NCBI RefSeq assembly: GCF_004336805.1 | Contig: NZ_SJXM01000001.1 | Location: 310,001 to 374,000, forward strand | Length of the DNA: 64,000 nucleotides | From: Aeromicrobium sp. IC_218 | GTDB taxonomy: Bacteria; Actinomycetota; Actinomycetes; Propionibacteriales; Nocardioidaceae | Reading direction: 5' to 3' | Shown: positions 1 through 8,263 of the stretch, in pieces | Position numbering within the stretch: the first letter of the stretch is position 1 | How the letters are laid out: every line of letters begins with the position of its first letter | Position numbers and translations under genes: made by a program | Notes under the pieces: model-generated | Databases searched by the model: none | What the model was told of the DNA's origin: nothing | Seen by the model: the letters and a program-made list of their open reading frames with translations, nothing else

Positions 1-1
1 G

Positions 2-106
2 CTCAAGAACGGACGTGCCAAGGCCGTCCGGTTCAGCACGCTCGAGGCGATCTGCCGCGTCCTGGACTGCCAGCCCGGCGACATCCTCGAGCACGTCCCT
101 GACTGA
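2..106 (+). CDS. XRE/Cro-type HTH regulator, C-terminal end only
   Basis: Only the last 34 codons lie in the window. The peptide (LKNGRAKAVRFSTLEAIC and then CQPGDILEHVPD) matches the end of the short XRE-family HTH domain, in which the last helix sets up the 'DVLDCQPGDIL' signature. Such proteins of 65-80 residues are usually soluble repressors next to a membrane protein, and here a membrane protein gene follows 102 bp downstream on the same strand. The family call is secure; the target is unknown. Confidence 0.75.
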   Translation, partial: LKNGRAKAVRFSTLEAICRVLDCQPGDILEHVPD

Positions 107-208
107 GGGACTGGTTTACCACGGCTGGGGAGATGTGCAATACCAAAAGGTTCCGAGACTAGTCAAGACATCTACGTGACTTCTCAGGAAGTTTTTCGTT
201 AGTCCGGT

Positions 209-754
209 ATGAGCAACCACGGAAACACCACCCGGCACGACCACGACACGAGGCGCGCCAACCCGATGGGGGCTTACGTCACCACCGTCGGCGCGCTGAT
301 CTTCCTGATCGCCACCTTCCTGGCCTGGATCCAGACCGACGACAAGAGCTTCAGCGGCTACGAGGCCGATACCGTCATCCCGTTCACCGCGTACCTGGGC
401 ATCGGCTTCGCCGCCGCCCTGCTGTACGCCGCCAAGCGTGCGACGCGTCGCCAGCACCGCGGGCTCTCGCTGTCCTCGATGGCGGCCGGCATCGCCGCCA
501 CGGGCCTGGCCCTGTCCTACCTGTTCGAGGTTCCCGGCGGAGCCGAGCGCAAGGCCGGCTTCGACACCGAGATCGGCGTGTACGTCGGTCTGGTCGGGGC
601 CCTGGTCTGGGCCATCGGCTCGTTCCTGCTGGCCAAGGAGCCGGAGGGTGACATCGAGCGCACGCACGTCGACACCCACGTCGACGCCCGGGGCACGACG
701 CACGCCACCGAGCACCACGGCGACCACCGTTCGACCGGCACCGCCGGCAACTGA
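209..754 (+). CDS. Small integral membrane protein of unknown function
   Basis: This is a 181-residue protein. A hydrophilic His-rich N-terminus of about 20 residues is followed by four predicted membrane segments (about 25-45, 57-75, 89-107 and 122-142). The C-terminal tail is His/Thr/Asp-rich and hydrophilic (THVDTHVDARGTTHATEHHGDH). The His-rich ends could bind metal, but that is speculation. Codon use is typical of the host. The AT-rich 102 bp upstream probably carries its promoter, and a strong hairpin terminator follows. No family was recognised. Confidence 0.7.
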   Translation: MSNHGNTTRHDHDTRRANPMGAYVTTVGALIFLIATFLAWIQTDDKSFSGYEADTVIPFTAYLGIGFAAALLYAAKRATRRQHRGLSLSSMAAGIAATGLALSYLFEVPGGAERKAGFDTEIGVYVGLVGALVWAIGSFLLAKEPEGDIERTHVDTHVDARGTTHATEHHGDHRSTGTAGN

Positions 755-766
755 CCTCGGTCCCAC

Positions 767-800
767 GAAGGACGCCTGCCTCTCGGGGCAGGCGTCCTTC
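767..800 (+). terminator. Intrinsic terminator hairpin after the membrane protein gene
   Basis: GAAGGACGCCTGC and GCAGGCGTCCTTC form a perfect 13-bp stem around an 8-nt loop. It starts 12 nt after the stop codon of the 181-residue membrane protein. No T-tract follows, as is usual in high-GC actinobacteria. It could also stop convergent transcription from the gene ending at 947. Confidence 0.8.
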
Positions 801-837
801 GCGCGTCCAGCCCTCCACCGTCGGGTGGTCCCGTTCC

Positions 838-900
838 CGCTGAGTGTGACGTTTCGGGGGTGAGATCAGCTGATTGAGGCCCGAAACGTCACACTCAGCG
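838..900. repeat. Intergenic palindrome family R1, copy 1 (perfect 21-bp arms)
   Basis: The left arm (838-858, CGCTGAGTGTGACGTTTCGGG) is the exact reverse complement of the right arm (880-900). The 21-bp spacer contains a second perfect palindrome, ATCAGCTGAT. Related elements occur at 56722-56784 and 58221-58281, always between genes. Here it sits between two convergent genes, downstream of a separate terminator. REP-like element, protein-binding site or terminator are all possible. Confidence 0.85.
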
Positions 901-946
901 CGAAGGGGAGCCAGCACCCGGGGTGAGGGCCCCCGGTGAGGAGGGC

Positions 947-1678
947 TCAGTCGGCGGGGTGGGGCTGCGGGCGGCCGGCCTCGACGAAGGCATCGCAGTG
1001 CCGGACGAGCTCGGCGTAGCCCGCCTCGCCCATCATCGCCACGAGCTCGTCGCGGCTGGCCAGGTAGACCGGCACCGGCGAGACGTGCGCCTCGGTGTTG
1101 GACGAGCAGTACCAGTCCAGGTCGGCGCCGCCCGGACCCCAGCCGGCGCGCGTGTACTCGCCGATGGACGTCTCGGTGTACGTCGACCCGTCGCCGCGGT
1201 CGACCTCGCGGAACTGGCGTCGCAGCGGCAGCTGCCAGCACACGTCCGGCTTGGTCTCGACGAACGAGCGTCCCTCGGCCACGGCCAGGTGGTGCAGCGC
1301 GCAGCCGTACCCGCCGGGGAAGTCGGCGTCGTTGTGGAACACGCAGGCGCCGTCGGCCACGCGGGTCTTGAGGTCGCCCTCGTCGTCCAGCTCGGTCCAG
1401 CCGCCCTCGAAGAACGGGCGTCGCTGCCACAGGTCGTCGGTCAGCCGGGCCACGTGGCCGGCGACGCGCTCGTGGTCCTCGTCGCCGGAGAAGTGCGCGC
1501 CGAGCGTGCAGCAGCCGGTCGAGGGGGACGAGCGGTAGATGCCGTGGCAGCCGCCGCCGAAGATGCAGGTCCAGCGCGAGGTCAGCCACGTGAGGTCGCA
1601 GTGGAAGACCTCGTCGGCGTCGTCGGGGTTCACGAAGTCGACCCAGGCGCGGGGGACCACCAGGTCGATCTCGGGCAT
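947..1678 (-). CDS. Conserved cysteine-rich protein of unknown function
   Basis: This is a 243-residue soluble protein. Its N-terminal half carries closely spaced cysteines (FHCDLTW, TCIFGGGCHGIY, TGCCTLGAHF; about residues 27-57), and further Cys/His residues occur in FHNDADFPGGYGCALHH near residues 114-130. The arrangement recalls the CxxC/CC clusters of putative zinc- or iron-binding proteins (YkgJ/DUF3109-like), but I cannot assign it firmly. There is no signal peptide or membrane segment. It stands alone and is convergent with the upstream membrane protein gene. Confidence 0.6.
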   Translation of the reverse strand: MPEIDLVVPRAWVDFVNPDDADEVFHCDLTWLTSRWTCIFGGGCHGIYRSSPSTGCCTLGAHFSGDEDHERVAGHVARLTDDLWQRRPFFEGGWTELDDEGDLKTRVADGACVFHNDADFPGGYGCALHHLAVAEGRSFVETKPDVCWQLPLRRQFREVDRGDGSTYTETSIGEYTRAGWGPGGADLDWYCSSNTEAHVSPVPVYLASRDELVAMMGEAGYAELVRHCDAFVEAGRPQPHPAD

Positions 1679-1728
1679 GGGACGAGCCTAGGCGCGGCGC
1701 ACCGACGCGCGCCGCGCGGGCGAGCGGG

Positions 1729-2082
1729 TCAGGCGGCGACCGGCTCGGGGTCCGGCTCGCTGCCCATGGCCGGGACGTGGACGTTGAGCGTCTGCTGCAG
1801 CCCGGTGAGCAGGAAGACCCGCAGGACGCGCGGCTCGGAGCCGACGATGGACAGGACGCGGCCGCCCGAGGCGAGCAGCTGGGACACCGAGACGAAGACG
1901 CGCAGGCCGGCGGCGTCCAGGAACGTGAGCTGACGCAGGTCGATGACCATGTCGCGTCCGGACTGGCCGACCTCGGCGGTGAGGAACGCGGCGAGCGGGT
2001 CGGACGAGGCGATGTCGAGGTCGCCGGCGACGGCGACCGTGGAGGACTGCGGGGTGTGGTCGAGAACGATGGCGAGAGCCAT
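1729..2082 (-). CDS. STAS-domain anti-sigma factor antagonist
   Basis: This is a 117-residue single STAS domain. The hallmark is DLRQLTFLDAAGLRVFVSV, in which the usual phosphorylated Ser of the DSSGL motif is replaced by Ala (LDAAGL). SpoIIAA/RsbV-type proteins bind anti-sigma kinases when unphosphorylated, so this one may be insensitive to Ser phosphorylation. The start at 2082 is chosen because GGAGG lies about 6 nt upstream. It is transcribed away from cstA. No partner kinase or sigma gene is adjacent. Confidence 0.8.
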   Translation of the reverse strand: MALAIVLDHTPQSSTVAVAGDLDIASSDPLAAFLTAEVGQSGRDMVIDLRQLTFLDAAGLRVFVSVSQLLASGGRVLSIVGSEPRVLRVFLLTGLQQTLNVHVPAMGSEPDPEPVAA

Positions 2083-2317
2083 GGGAACCTCCGGCCGGCA
2101 GGCGCACTCAGCTCTGGCGAAAGAACGGCGCTGGTGGCACCGAGGAAGCGGGCGCCAGGCGTGCGATGCCGTTATCTGCTCCCCACCATGGGCCCTGCGG
2201 CCCGGAATAGCAAGGGTGCGAGCCACCCCCGGCGGCCGGGCGGCTGACCCCGTCCCGGAGGATGCTGGCAGGACGGCGGCAAACCGGCCGTCGCACATCT
2301 CGGGGGTGTCGAAGAAC

Positions 2318-4549
2318 ATGTCAACGATCGACGAGAGCAGGCCGCCGGCGGCGGTGGACCCGGAGCTCCTCGACGAGCACGAGGGCCGCTGGACGCCGGT
2401 CAAGATCGCGGTCTGGGGCGCGATCGCGCTGCTCGGCGCGCTCGGCTGGGTGATGCTGGCGATCGTCCGCGGCGAGAGCGTCAACGCGATCTGGTTCGTG
2501 TTCGCCGCGGTGTGCTCCTACCTCATCGCGTACCGCTTCTACTCGCGCTTCGTCGAGGCCCGCCTGGTGCGTCCGGACGACACCCGGGCCACGCCGGCCG
2601 AGTACAAGGCGAACGGACGCGACTACGTCGCCACCGACCGCCGGGTGCTGTACGGCCACCACTTCGCCGCCATCGCCGGCGCCGGCCCGCTGGTCGGCCC
2701 CGTGCTCGCGGCGCAGATGGGCTACCTGCCGGGCACGATCTGGATCATCGTCGGCGTCATCTTCGCCGGCGCGGTGCAGGACTACCTGGTGCTGTTCTTC
2801 TCGATGCGCCGTGGCGGACGCTCGCTGGGCCAGATGGCCCGCGAGGACCTCGGCCGCGTCGGCGGCATCGCGGCCATCGTCGCGACGCTGACGATCATGG
2901 TGATCATCACCGCGATCCTCGCGCTGGTCGTCGTCAACGCCCTGGGCGAGTCTCCGTGGGGCGTCTTCTCGGTCTCCATGACCATCCCGATCGCCCTGTT
3001 CATGGGCGTGTACCTGCGCTACATCCGCCCCGGTGCGGTCATGGAGGTCTCGATCATCGGCTTCGTGCTGCTGATGGCCGCCATCGTCGCCGGTGGCTGG
3101 GTCTCGGACCAGCCCGACCTCGCGGACGTCTTCACGCTCGACCGCACCACCATCGCCTGGGCGGTCATCGTCTACGGCTTCGTCGCCGCCGTGCTGCCGG
3201 TCTGGCTGCTGCTCGCTCCGCGCGACTACCTGTCGACGTTCATGAAGATCGGCGTGGTCGTGCTGCTGGCGATCGCGATCGTCGTCGTCCGTCCCTCGGT
3301 CGAGGCGCCCGCGGTCAGCGACTTCGCCCGCACCGGCGACGGCCCGGTCTTTGCCGGCGAGCTGTTCCCGTTCCTGTTCGTGACGATCGCGTGCGGCGCG
3401 CTGTCCGGCTTCCACGCCCTCATCGCGTCCGGCACGACCCCGAAGCTGGTCGAGAAGGAGCGCCAGACGCGCTTCATCGGCTACGGCGGCATGCTCATGG
3501 AGTCGTTCGTGGCGATCATGGCGCTGGTCGCCGCGATCACCATCGACCAGGGCATCTACTACGCGATGAACGCCGCCCCCTCGGCCACCGGTGGGACGGT
3601 CGACGGTGCCGCCCAGTTCGTCAACAGCCTCGGCCTGACCGGCGTGAACGTCAGCCCGGACACGCTGCAGAGCGTCGCCAACGATGTCGGCGAGGAGACG
3701 ATCGTGTCGCGCACCGGCGGCGCCCCGACCCTCGCGGTCGGCCTGGCCACCCTGCTGCACCAGCTGATCGGCGGCTCGGCTCTGATGAGCTTCTGGTACC
3801 ACTTCGCGATCATGTTCGAGGCGCTGTTCATCCTCACCGCGGTGGACGCCGGCACGCGCGTCGCCCGCTTCATGCTCTCGGACTCGCTCGGCAACGTGTG
3901 GCCGCGCTTCCGTGACCCGTCCTGGCGCGTGGGCGCCTGGGGGACGACAGCGGTGATGGTCGCCGCGTGGGGCGCGATCCTGATCATGGGCGTCACCGAC
4001 CCGTTGGGCGGCATCAACACCCTGTTCCCGCTGTTCGGCATCGCCAACCAGCTGCTGGCGGCGATCGCGCTGGCGATCTGCCTGACCATCGCGGCCAAGC
4101 GCGGGGCGGTGAAGGCGCTGTGGATCATCATCGTGCCGCTGGCCTTCGTCACCGTGGTCACCGTCTACGGCTCGATCCTCAAGATCTTCTCCGACGTCCC
4201 GGCCATCGGGTACTTCGCGCAGAACCAGGCCTTCCGCGAGGCACGTGACGCCGGCGAGACGAGCTTCGGCAACGCCGCGACGCCCGAGGCGATGGACGCG
4301 GTCATCCGCAACACGTACGTCCAGGGCAGCCTGTCGGTGCTGTTCGTGGTGCTGGCGATCATCGTCATCGCCACGTCGGTGCTGCGCACGGTCCAGGCCG
4401 TGCGGGCCGGCGGCGGACCGTCGACCGAGGACGAGCGGGTCGAGTCGCACATCTACGCGCCGGCCGGGCTCATCGCGACGCGACCCGAGCGCGAGCTGGA
4501 GGAGCAGTGGGCCGAGCACCGCTCCCGGGAGGTGGCCGGACGTGGTTGA
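2318..4549 (+). CDS. cstA: Carbon-starvation family transporter CstA
   Basis: This is a 743-residue polytopic membrane protein with about 16-18 hydrophobic segments. The family signature DRRVLYGHHFAAIAGAGPLVGP lies near residue 110, and FGIANQLLAAIALA lies towards the C-terminus. CstA proteins import pyruvate and/or peptides during carbon limitation. The ATG at 2318 is preferred over the longer frame because the upstream part has no CstA similarity and poor codon use. It overlaps the small partner gene by 8 bp, which suggests coupled translation. The start is the least certain part. Confidence 0.95.
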   Translation: MSTIDESRPPAAVDPELLDEHEGRWTPVKIAVWGAIALLGALGWVMLAIVRGESVNAIWFVFAAVCSYLIAYRFYSRFVEARLVRPDDTRATPAEYKANGRDYVATDRRVLYGHHFAAIAGAGPLVGPVLAAQMGYLPGTIWIIVGVIFAGAVQDYLVLFFSMRRGGRSLGQMAREDLGRVGGIAAIVATLTIMVIITAILALVVVNALGESPWGVFSVSMTIPIALFMGVYLRYIRPGAVMEVSIIGFVLLMAAIVAGGWVSDQPDLADVFTLDRTTIAWAVIVYGFVAAVLPVWLLLAPRDYLSTFMKIGVVVLLAIAIVVVRPSVEAPAVSDFARTGDGPVFAGELFPFLFVTIACGALSGFHALIASGTTPKLVEKERQTRFIGYGGMLMESFVAIMALVAAITIDQGIYYAMNAAPSATGGTVDGAAQFVNSLGLTGVNVSPDTLQSVANDVGEETIVSRTGGAPTLAVGLATLLHQLIGGSALMSFWYHFAIMFEALFILTAVDAGTRVARFMLSDSLGNVWPRFRDPSWRVGAWGTTAVMVAAWGAILIMGVTDPLGGINTLFPLFGIANQLLAAIALAICLTIAAKRGAVKALWIIIVPLAFVTVVTVYGSILKIFSDVPAIGYFAQNQAFREARDAGETSFGNAATPEAMDAVIRNTYVQGSLSVLFVVLAIIVIATSVLRTVQAVRAGGGPSTEDERVESHIYAPAGLIATRPERELEEQWAEHRSREVAGRG

Positions 4550-4721
4550 GCGCGTGCGCGCGGTGGGCGCGTTCATGCGAGGGGTGCTCGGGGCCGACCG
4601 GTACGAGCACTACCTCGAGCACCACCGCGCGCACGGCTGCGGCGAGCCGATGAGCCGCCGCGAGTTCTGGCGCGACTACCACCGCTGGCAGGACGAGAAC
4701 CCGCAGGGACGCTGCTGCTGA
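4542..4721 (+). CDS. YbdD/YjiX-type small protein (DUF466), CstA partner
   Basis: This is a 59-residue protein starting with GTG inside the end of cstA. It has the family core [39 protein letters not shown]. In E. coli the homologues YbdD and YjiX are encoded directly after cstA and btsT and are needed for, or associated with, pyruvate transport. The 8-bp overlap with cstA supports a common role. The C-terminal Cys pair (RCC) is typical of the family. Confidence 0.9.
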   Translation: MVERVRAVGAFMRGVLGADRYEHYLEHHRAHGCGEPMSRREFWRDYHRWQDENPQGRCC

Positions 4722-4768
4722 CGGGCTTCCAGCGCGCCCGACTGGTGCACGGTGGAACAATGGACGTC

Positions 4769-5680
4769 ATGCGCATGGGCGTCCTCGACATCGGGTCGAA
4801 CACCGGGCACCTGCTGGTGGTGGACGCACACCGCGGCGGGCCCCCGGTGCCGGCTCACTCCTACAAGGAGCCGTTGCGCCTCGCCGAGCACCTCGACCTC
4901 GACAACGCCGTCACCGGCGCCGGGGTGGAGCGGCTGGTCAAGTACGTCGCCGCGGCGCGCGACCTGGCCGAGCAGAAGGGCTGCAAGACCCTGCTGCCGT
5001 TCGCCACGTCCGCGGTGCGCGACGCGGTCAACGCCGACGCCGTGCTCGAGCGGGTGCGTGACGAGACCGGGGTCGATCTGGAGATCCTGTCCGGCGAGGA
5101 CGAGGCGCGGCTGACCTTCCTGGCCGTGCGCCGCTGGTTCGGCTGGTCGGCCGGACGCCTCGGCGTCTTCGACATCGGTGGCGGCTCGCTCGAGGTCGCC
5201 GCGGGCACCGACGAGACGCCGGACGTCGCGCAGTCCCAGCCGCTCGGCGCCGGCCGCCTGACCCGCGGCTGGATCGACTCCGGCGGCGACCTGCGCGAGC
5301 TGCAGCGTCACGTCCGGGCCACCATCGCCGACGGTGCCGGCGAGGTGCTGCGCGGCGGCCGGTTCGACCGCGCCGTCGCCACGTCCAAGACCTTCCGGTC
5401 GCTCGCCCGGATGTGCGGGGCCGTGCCGTCGTCCGAGGGCATGTACGCGCGCCGGGCGCTCGAGCGCTCGCGGCTCGTCCCGCTCCTCGGCGAGCTGGCG
5501 TCGATGACGACCGCCGAGGTCGCCACGATGCCCGGCGTCTCGGCCGACCGCGCCCACCAGATGCTGGCGGGCGCCGTCGTCGCCGACGCCGTCATGGACA
5601 TCTACGAGCTCGAGACGCTCGAGATCTGCCCGTGGGCGCTGCGCGAGGGCGTCATCCTCGAGCACCTGGACCACCTGTGA
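4769..5680 (+). CDS. ppx: Exopolyphosphatase / pppGpp phosphohydrolase family protein (Ppx2-like)
   Basis: This is a 303-residue Ppx/GppA protein of the ASKHA superfamily. It has the phosphate-1 motif [16 protein letters not shown] at the N-terminus, [14 protein letters not shown], and the phosphate-2 motif [13 protein letters not shown] near residue 140. It resembles M. tuberculosis Ppx2 (Rv0496) throughout and shares its ending [10 protein letters not shown]. The ATG at 4769 aligns with that start and has an AACAAT -10-like hexamer 7 nt upstream, suggesting leaderless mRNA; ATG 4760 is an alternative. It overlaps the next gene by GTGA. Confidence 0.9.
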   Translation: MRMGVLDIGSNTGHLLVVDAHRGGPPVPAHSYKEPLRLAEHLDLDNAVTGAGVERLVKYVAAARDLAEQKGCKTLLPFATSAVRDAVNADAVLERVRDETGVDLEILSGEDEARLTFLAVRRWFGWSAGRLGVFDIGGGSLEVAAGTDETPDVAQSQPLGAGRLTRGWIDSGGDLRELQRHVRATIADGAGEVLRGGRFDRAVATSKTFRSLARMCGAVPSSEGMYARRALERSRLVPLLGELASMTTAEVATMPGVSADRAHQMLAGAVVADAVMDIYELETLEICPWALREGVILEHLDHL

Positions 5681-6480
5681 CCGCTCCGTCCGCCCCGCGC
5701 GTCACGCTGTCGACGTCCTCGGTCTACCCGGGCACGACCGCGAGCGCCTTCGAGGTCGCGGGCCGGCTCGGCTACGACGGCGTCGAGGTGATGGTCGGCA
5801 TCGACGACGTCAGCGCCGACATCAACGCCGTCCGCGGTCTGCGTGACTACCACGGCGTCCCGGTGACGTCGGTCCATGCGCCCTGCCTACTGATCACCCA
5901 GCGGGTGTGGGGCACCGACCCGTGGGCCAAGCTCGAGCGCAGCGCCGAGATGGCCCACGCGCTCGACGCCGACGTCGTCGTCGTGCACCCGCCGTTCCGC
6001 TGGCAGCGCGACTACGGACGCCGCTTCGTCGAGGGCGTCGCCGACCTCGAGCAGCGCACCGGCATCGACTTCGCGGTCGAGAACATGTACCCCTGGCGCA
6101 CCGGCAAGCGCGAGCTGCAGGCGTACGTCCCCGGCTGGGACCCGCGCGAGCAGGACTACGCGCACGTCACGATCGACCTGTCGCACACCGCGACGTCGCA
6201 CAGCGACCCGCTGGCCATGGCCAAGGACCTCGGTCCCCGCCTGCGCCACGTCCACGTCGCCGATGGCAGCGGCACCGGGGCGAAGGACGAGCACCTCGTG
6301 CCCGGACGCGGCTCGCAGCCGTGCGCGGACTTCCTGTCGCAGGTCGTCGCGGCCGGCTTCGACGGCGACCTCGTCGTCGAGATCAGCACCCGCAAGGCGG
6401 GCAGCGACGCGAACCGCGAGACCGACCTGCTGGAGTCGCTGGCGTTCGTCCGGCTGCACGCCGACGCCGGCCCCGCGTGA
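5677..6480 (+). CDS. Xylose-isomerase-like TIM-barrel sugar phosphate isomerase/epimerase (Rv0498-like)
   Basis: This is a 267-residue AP-endonuclease-2/xylose isomerase-type TIM barrel. Metal-ligand motifs include FAVENMYPW (Glu), [12 protein letters not shown] (Asp and His), [11 protein letters not shown] (His) and the terminal VVEIST (Glu). The substrate is unknown. It starts with GTG overlapping the ppx stop (GTGA), and in mycobacteria the same pair (Rv0496, Rv0498) precedes proC. Here the conserved order breaks immediately after this gene. Confidence 0.85.
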   Translation: MTAPSAPRVTLSTSSVYPGTTASAFEVAGRLGYDGVEVMVGIDDVSADINAVRGLRDYHGVPVTSVHAPCLLITQRVWGTDPWAKLERSAEMAHALDADVVVVHPPFRWQRDYGRRFVEGVADLEQRTGIDFAVENMYPWRTGKRELQAYVPGWDPREQDYAHVTIDLSHTATSHSDPLAMAKDLGPRLRHVHVADGSGTGAKDEHLVPGRGSQPCADFLSQVVAAGFDGDLVVEISTRKAGSDANRETDLLESLAFVRLHADAGPA

Positions 6481-6577
6481 CCCTGCGTCTGCGGACGGCC
6501 ACGTTCGACGAGCGCGGCCTGACGTTCCTGGGTCGCGACGGCTCGCTGACGCTGGGCCCGGACGGCGTCCGGCCCGC
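6477..6577 (+). pseudogene. Possible truncated ORF at the left edge of the accessory block
   Basis: A GTG at 6477 overlaps the preceding stop as GTGA, the usual coupling in this genome. It opens a frame with host-like GC3 codons for about 33 residues ([35 protein letters not shown]). The frame then runs into the end of the oppositely oriented lacI-type gene, where codon quality collapses. In mycobacteria a hypothetical gene (Rv0499) sits here before proC. I infer that this is the stump of a gene cut by insertion of the block; chance coding is possible. Confidence 0.35.
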
Positions 6578-7588
6578 CTATCCCTTCGCGGGGCCGGAGG
6601 AGTCGCGCAGGACGAGGCTGGTCGGCAGCCGCTGGTGGTGCAGCGGCTCGGCGTCGTCCCGGGACGACCCGCCGCGGGGGCCCTTCAGCAGCTCGAGCAG
6701 CATCTCGACCGCGAGGCGTCCGGCGTGGGCGTCCGGACCTCCGAGCGTGGTGAGCGGCGGCTGGACGAGCTCGGCGGCGAAGATGTCGTCGAAGCCGATG
6801 ACGCTGATGTCCTCGGGCACGCGGACGCCGCGGTCGGCGAGGCGGCGCATGATGCCGATGGCCAGCAGGTCGTTGTGCGCCACGAGCGCGGTCGTGCCCG
6901 ACCGCAGGGCGCCGTCGGCGGCGACGCCGCCGTTCGCGACCGTCGGCGTGTACGGCCCGACCCGGCGGGCGCGCAGACCGTGCTCCTCGGCCCCGGTGCG
7001 CAGGGCGGCCCAGCGCGCGGCGCCCATCCACGAGCCCGGGGGACCGGCGCAGTACGTGAACTCGCGGTGGCCCAGCGACTCGAGGTGCTCGAGGATCTGC
7101 CGGCAGCCGGCCGCGGTGTCCATGACGACGCTCGGGATCGAGTCCAGCTCGCGGTCGACGAGCACGACGTGGTGCTGCGCCGACAGGTCACGCAGCTCCT
7201 GGTCGGGCAGGCGGCTGGCGGCCAGGATGAACCCGTCGACCGAGCGGCTCAGCCCGCGCACCTGGTCGCGCTCGATGGTCGGCGACTCCTCGGCGTTGAC
7301 GATGACGAGCGTGTTCTCGGCCGCCTTCGCGCGCTGCTCGGCACCGCGGATGAGCTCGAAGAAGTGCGGGTTCGCGATGTCGGAGATGACCATCGCGATC
7401 GTCTTGTGCCGCCCGGTCTGCAGCGCCCGCGCGTGCGGGTTGGGCACGTAGCCGAGCTCGTCCGCGGCCGCCTGCACCCGCTCACGCGTGGCCGCGCCGA
7501 CCCGGTCCGGACGCCCGAACGTCCGCGAGACGGTGGAGGGCGCGACGCCGGCCAGGCGGGCCACGTCGTAGATGGTCGGCTGCTGCAC
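6578..7588 (-). CDS. LacI-family transcriptional repressor of the TRAP/quinate operon
   Basis: This is a 336-residue LacI/GalR regulator. The N-terminal HTH (PTIYDVARLAGVAPSTVSRTF) is followed by the hinge HARALQTGRH and a periplasmic-binding-protein-like ligand domain with ISDIANPHFFELIRGAE and SVIGFDDI. The GTG at 7588 places the HTH at the usual distance from the start; a TTG at 7624 would add 12 residues and overlap the operator. It is divergent from the TRAP genes with a LacI-type palindrome between them. Its inducer is presumably a substrate of that operon. Confidence 0.9.
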   Translation of the reverse strand: MQQPTIYDVARLAGVAPSTVSRTFGRPDRVGAATRERVQAAADELGYVPNPHARALQTGRHKTIAMVISDIANPHFFELIRGAEQRAKAAENTLVIVNAEESPTIERDQVRGLSRSVDGFILAASRLPDQELRDLSAQHHVVLVDRELDSIPSVVMDTAAGCRQILEHLESLGHREFTYCAGPPGSWMGAARWAALRTGAEEHGLRARRVGPYTPTVANGGVAADGALRSGTTALVAHNDLLAIGIMRRLADRGVRVPEDISVIGFDDIFAAELVQPPLTTLGGPDAHAGRLAVEMLLELLKGPRGGSSRDDAEPLHHQRLPTSLVLRDSSGPAKG

Positions 7589-7610
7589 GCGCTCATCAAG
7601 CCACAGGAAT

Positions 7611-7642
7611 GGCAACTTTGGCAACCGATTGCCAGGTTGCGG
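7611..7642. promoter_or_regulatory. LacI-family operator between lacI-type gene and TRAP operon
   Basis: The core TGGCAACCGATTGCCA (7619-7634) is a 14/16 palindrome with the central CG typical of LacI/GalR operators. It is flanked by GGCAAC on the left and GGTTGC on the right, which extend the symmetry. It lies 22 nt upstream of the regulator start and about 33 nt upstream of dctQ. Autoregulation and control of the TRAP operon are inferred from position and symmetry. Confidence 0.75.
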
Positions 7643-7666
7643 GAACCCTGACTACGGTCACGTGCT

Positions 7667-8263
7667 GTGACTCAGACCACATCCGGGACGGCCGACCGGC
7701 CGGGACCCGTCGCCCGCTTCCTCGAGGAGCCGCCACGCTGGCTGGCGGCCTTCACGAGGACGGCCACGTTCGTGGAGATGGCGCTCGGCGCCGTCTTCGT
7801 GCTGCTCATCTTCGTGCTCGTCCTGCTCCAGGCCGGCCAGCGCTACCTGCCGATCGACGGCTGGGCCTGGACCGGCGAGCTGGCCCGCTTCTCGCTCGTC
7901 TGGCTGACGTTCGTCGTCGCCGGCGTGCTGGTGACGCGCGACGCTCACGTCTCGATCGAGATGGTCGACGCCATCCCGAACCCGACGATCGTGCGCATCG
8001 CCCGGTCCGTGTCGGCGGCCATCGTCGCCGCGGTCGGCGTCGGTCTCACCGCCGCCTGCTGGGACCTCGTGCAGACTCAGGGCATCATCACGTCGCCCGC
8101 GCTGCGGATGCCGATGTCGTGGTTCTACGCGATCTCGCTCATCGGCTTCGTCAGCACGACGATCCGCGCCGCCGTCGCCTCCGTCCGGTTCGCCGTCCTC
8201 GGCGTGCCGGAGCGGACCGTCGAGGACGCCTTCGCCGACGCGACCCGGGTGGCGACCGAATGA
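7667..8263 (+). CDS. dctQ: TRAP transporter small permease (DctQ)
   Basis: This is a 198-residue protein with four membrane segments (about 38-58, 76-95, 119-140 and 158-178). It has the DctQ-type sequence WTGELARFSLVWLTFVVAGVLVTRDAHVSIEM. DctQ scaffolds the DctM channel in tripartite Na+-coupled solute uptake. The GTG at 7667 has a TACGGT -10-like box 8 nt upstream and may be leaderless. It overlaps dctM by ATGA. It is the first gene of the operon dctQ-dctM-dctP-hydrolase-aroE-aroQ-AEC. Confidence 0.9.
   Translation: MTQTTSGTADRPGPVARFLEEPPRWLAAFTRTATFVEMALGAVFVLLIFVLVLLQAGQRYLPIDGWAWTGELARFSLVWLTFVVAGVLVTRDAHVSIEMVDAIPNPTIVRIARSVSAAIVAAVGVGLTAACWDLVQTQGIITSPALRMPMSWFYAISLIGFVSTTIRAAVASVRFAVLGVPERTVEDAFADATRVATE

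Noticed and set aside
2321-4576. A 751-codon open frame antisense to cstA
   Set aside because: It is an Asp/Arg/His-rich shadow of a GC3-rich gene, with no family features; cstA on the other strand is unambiguous.
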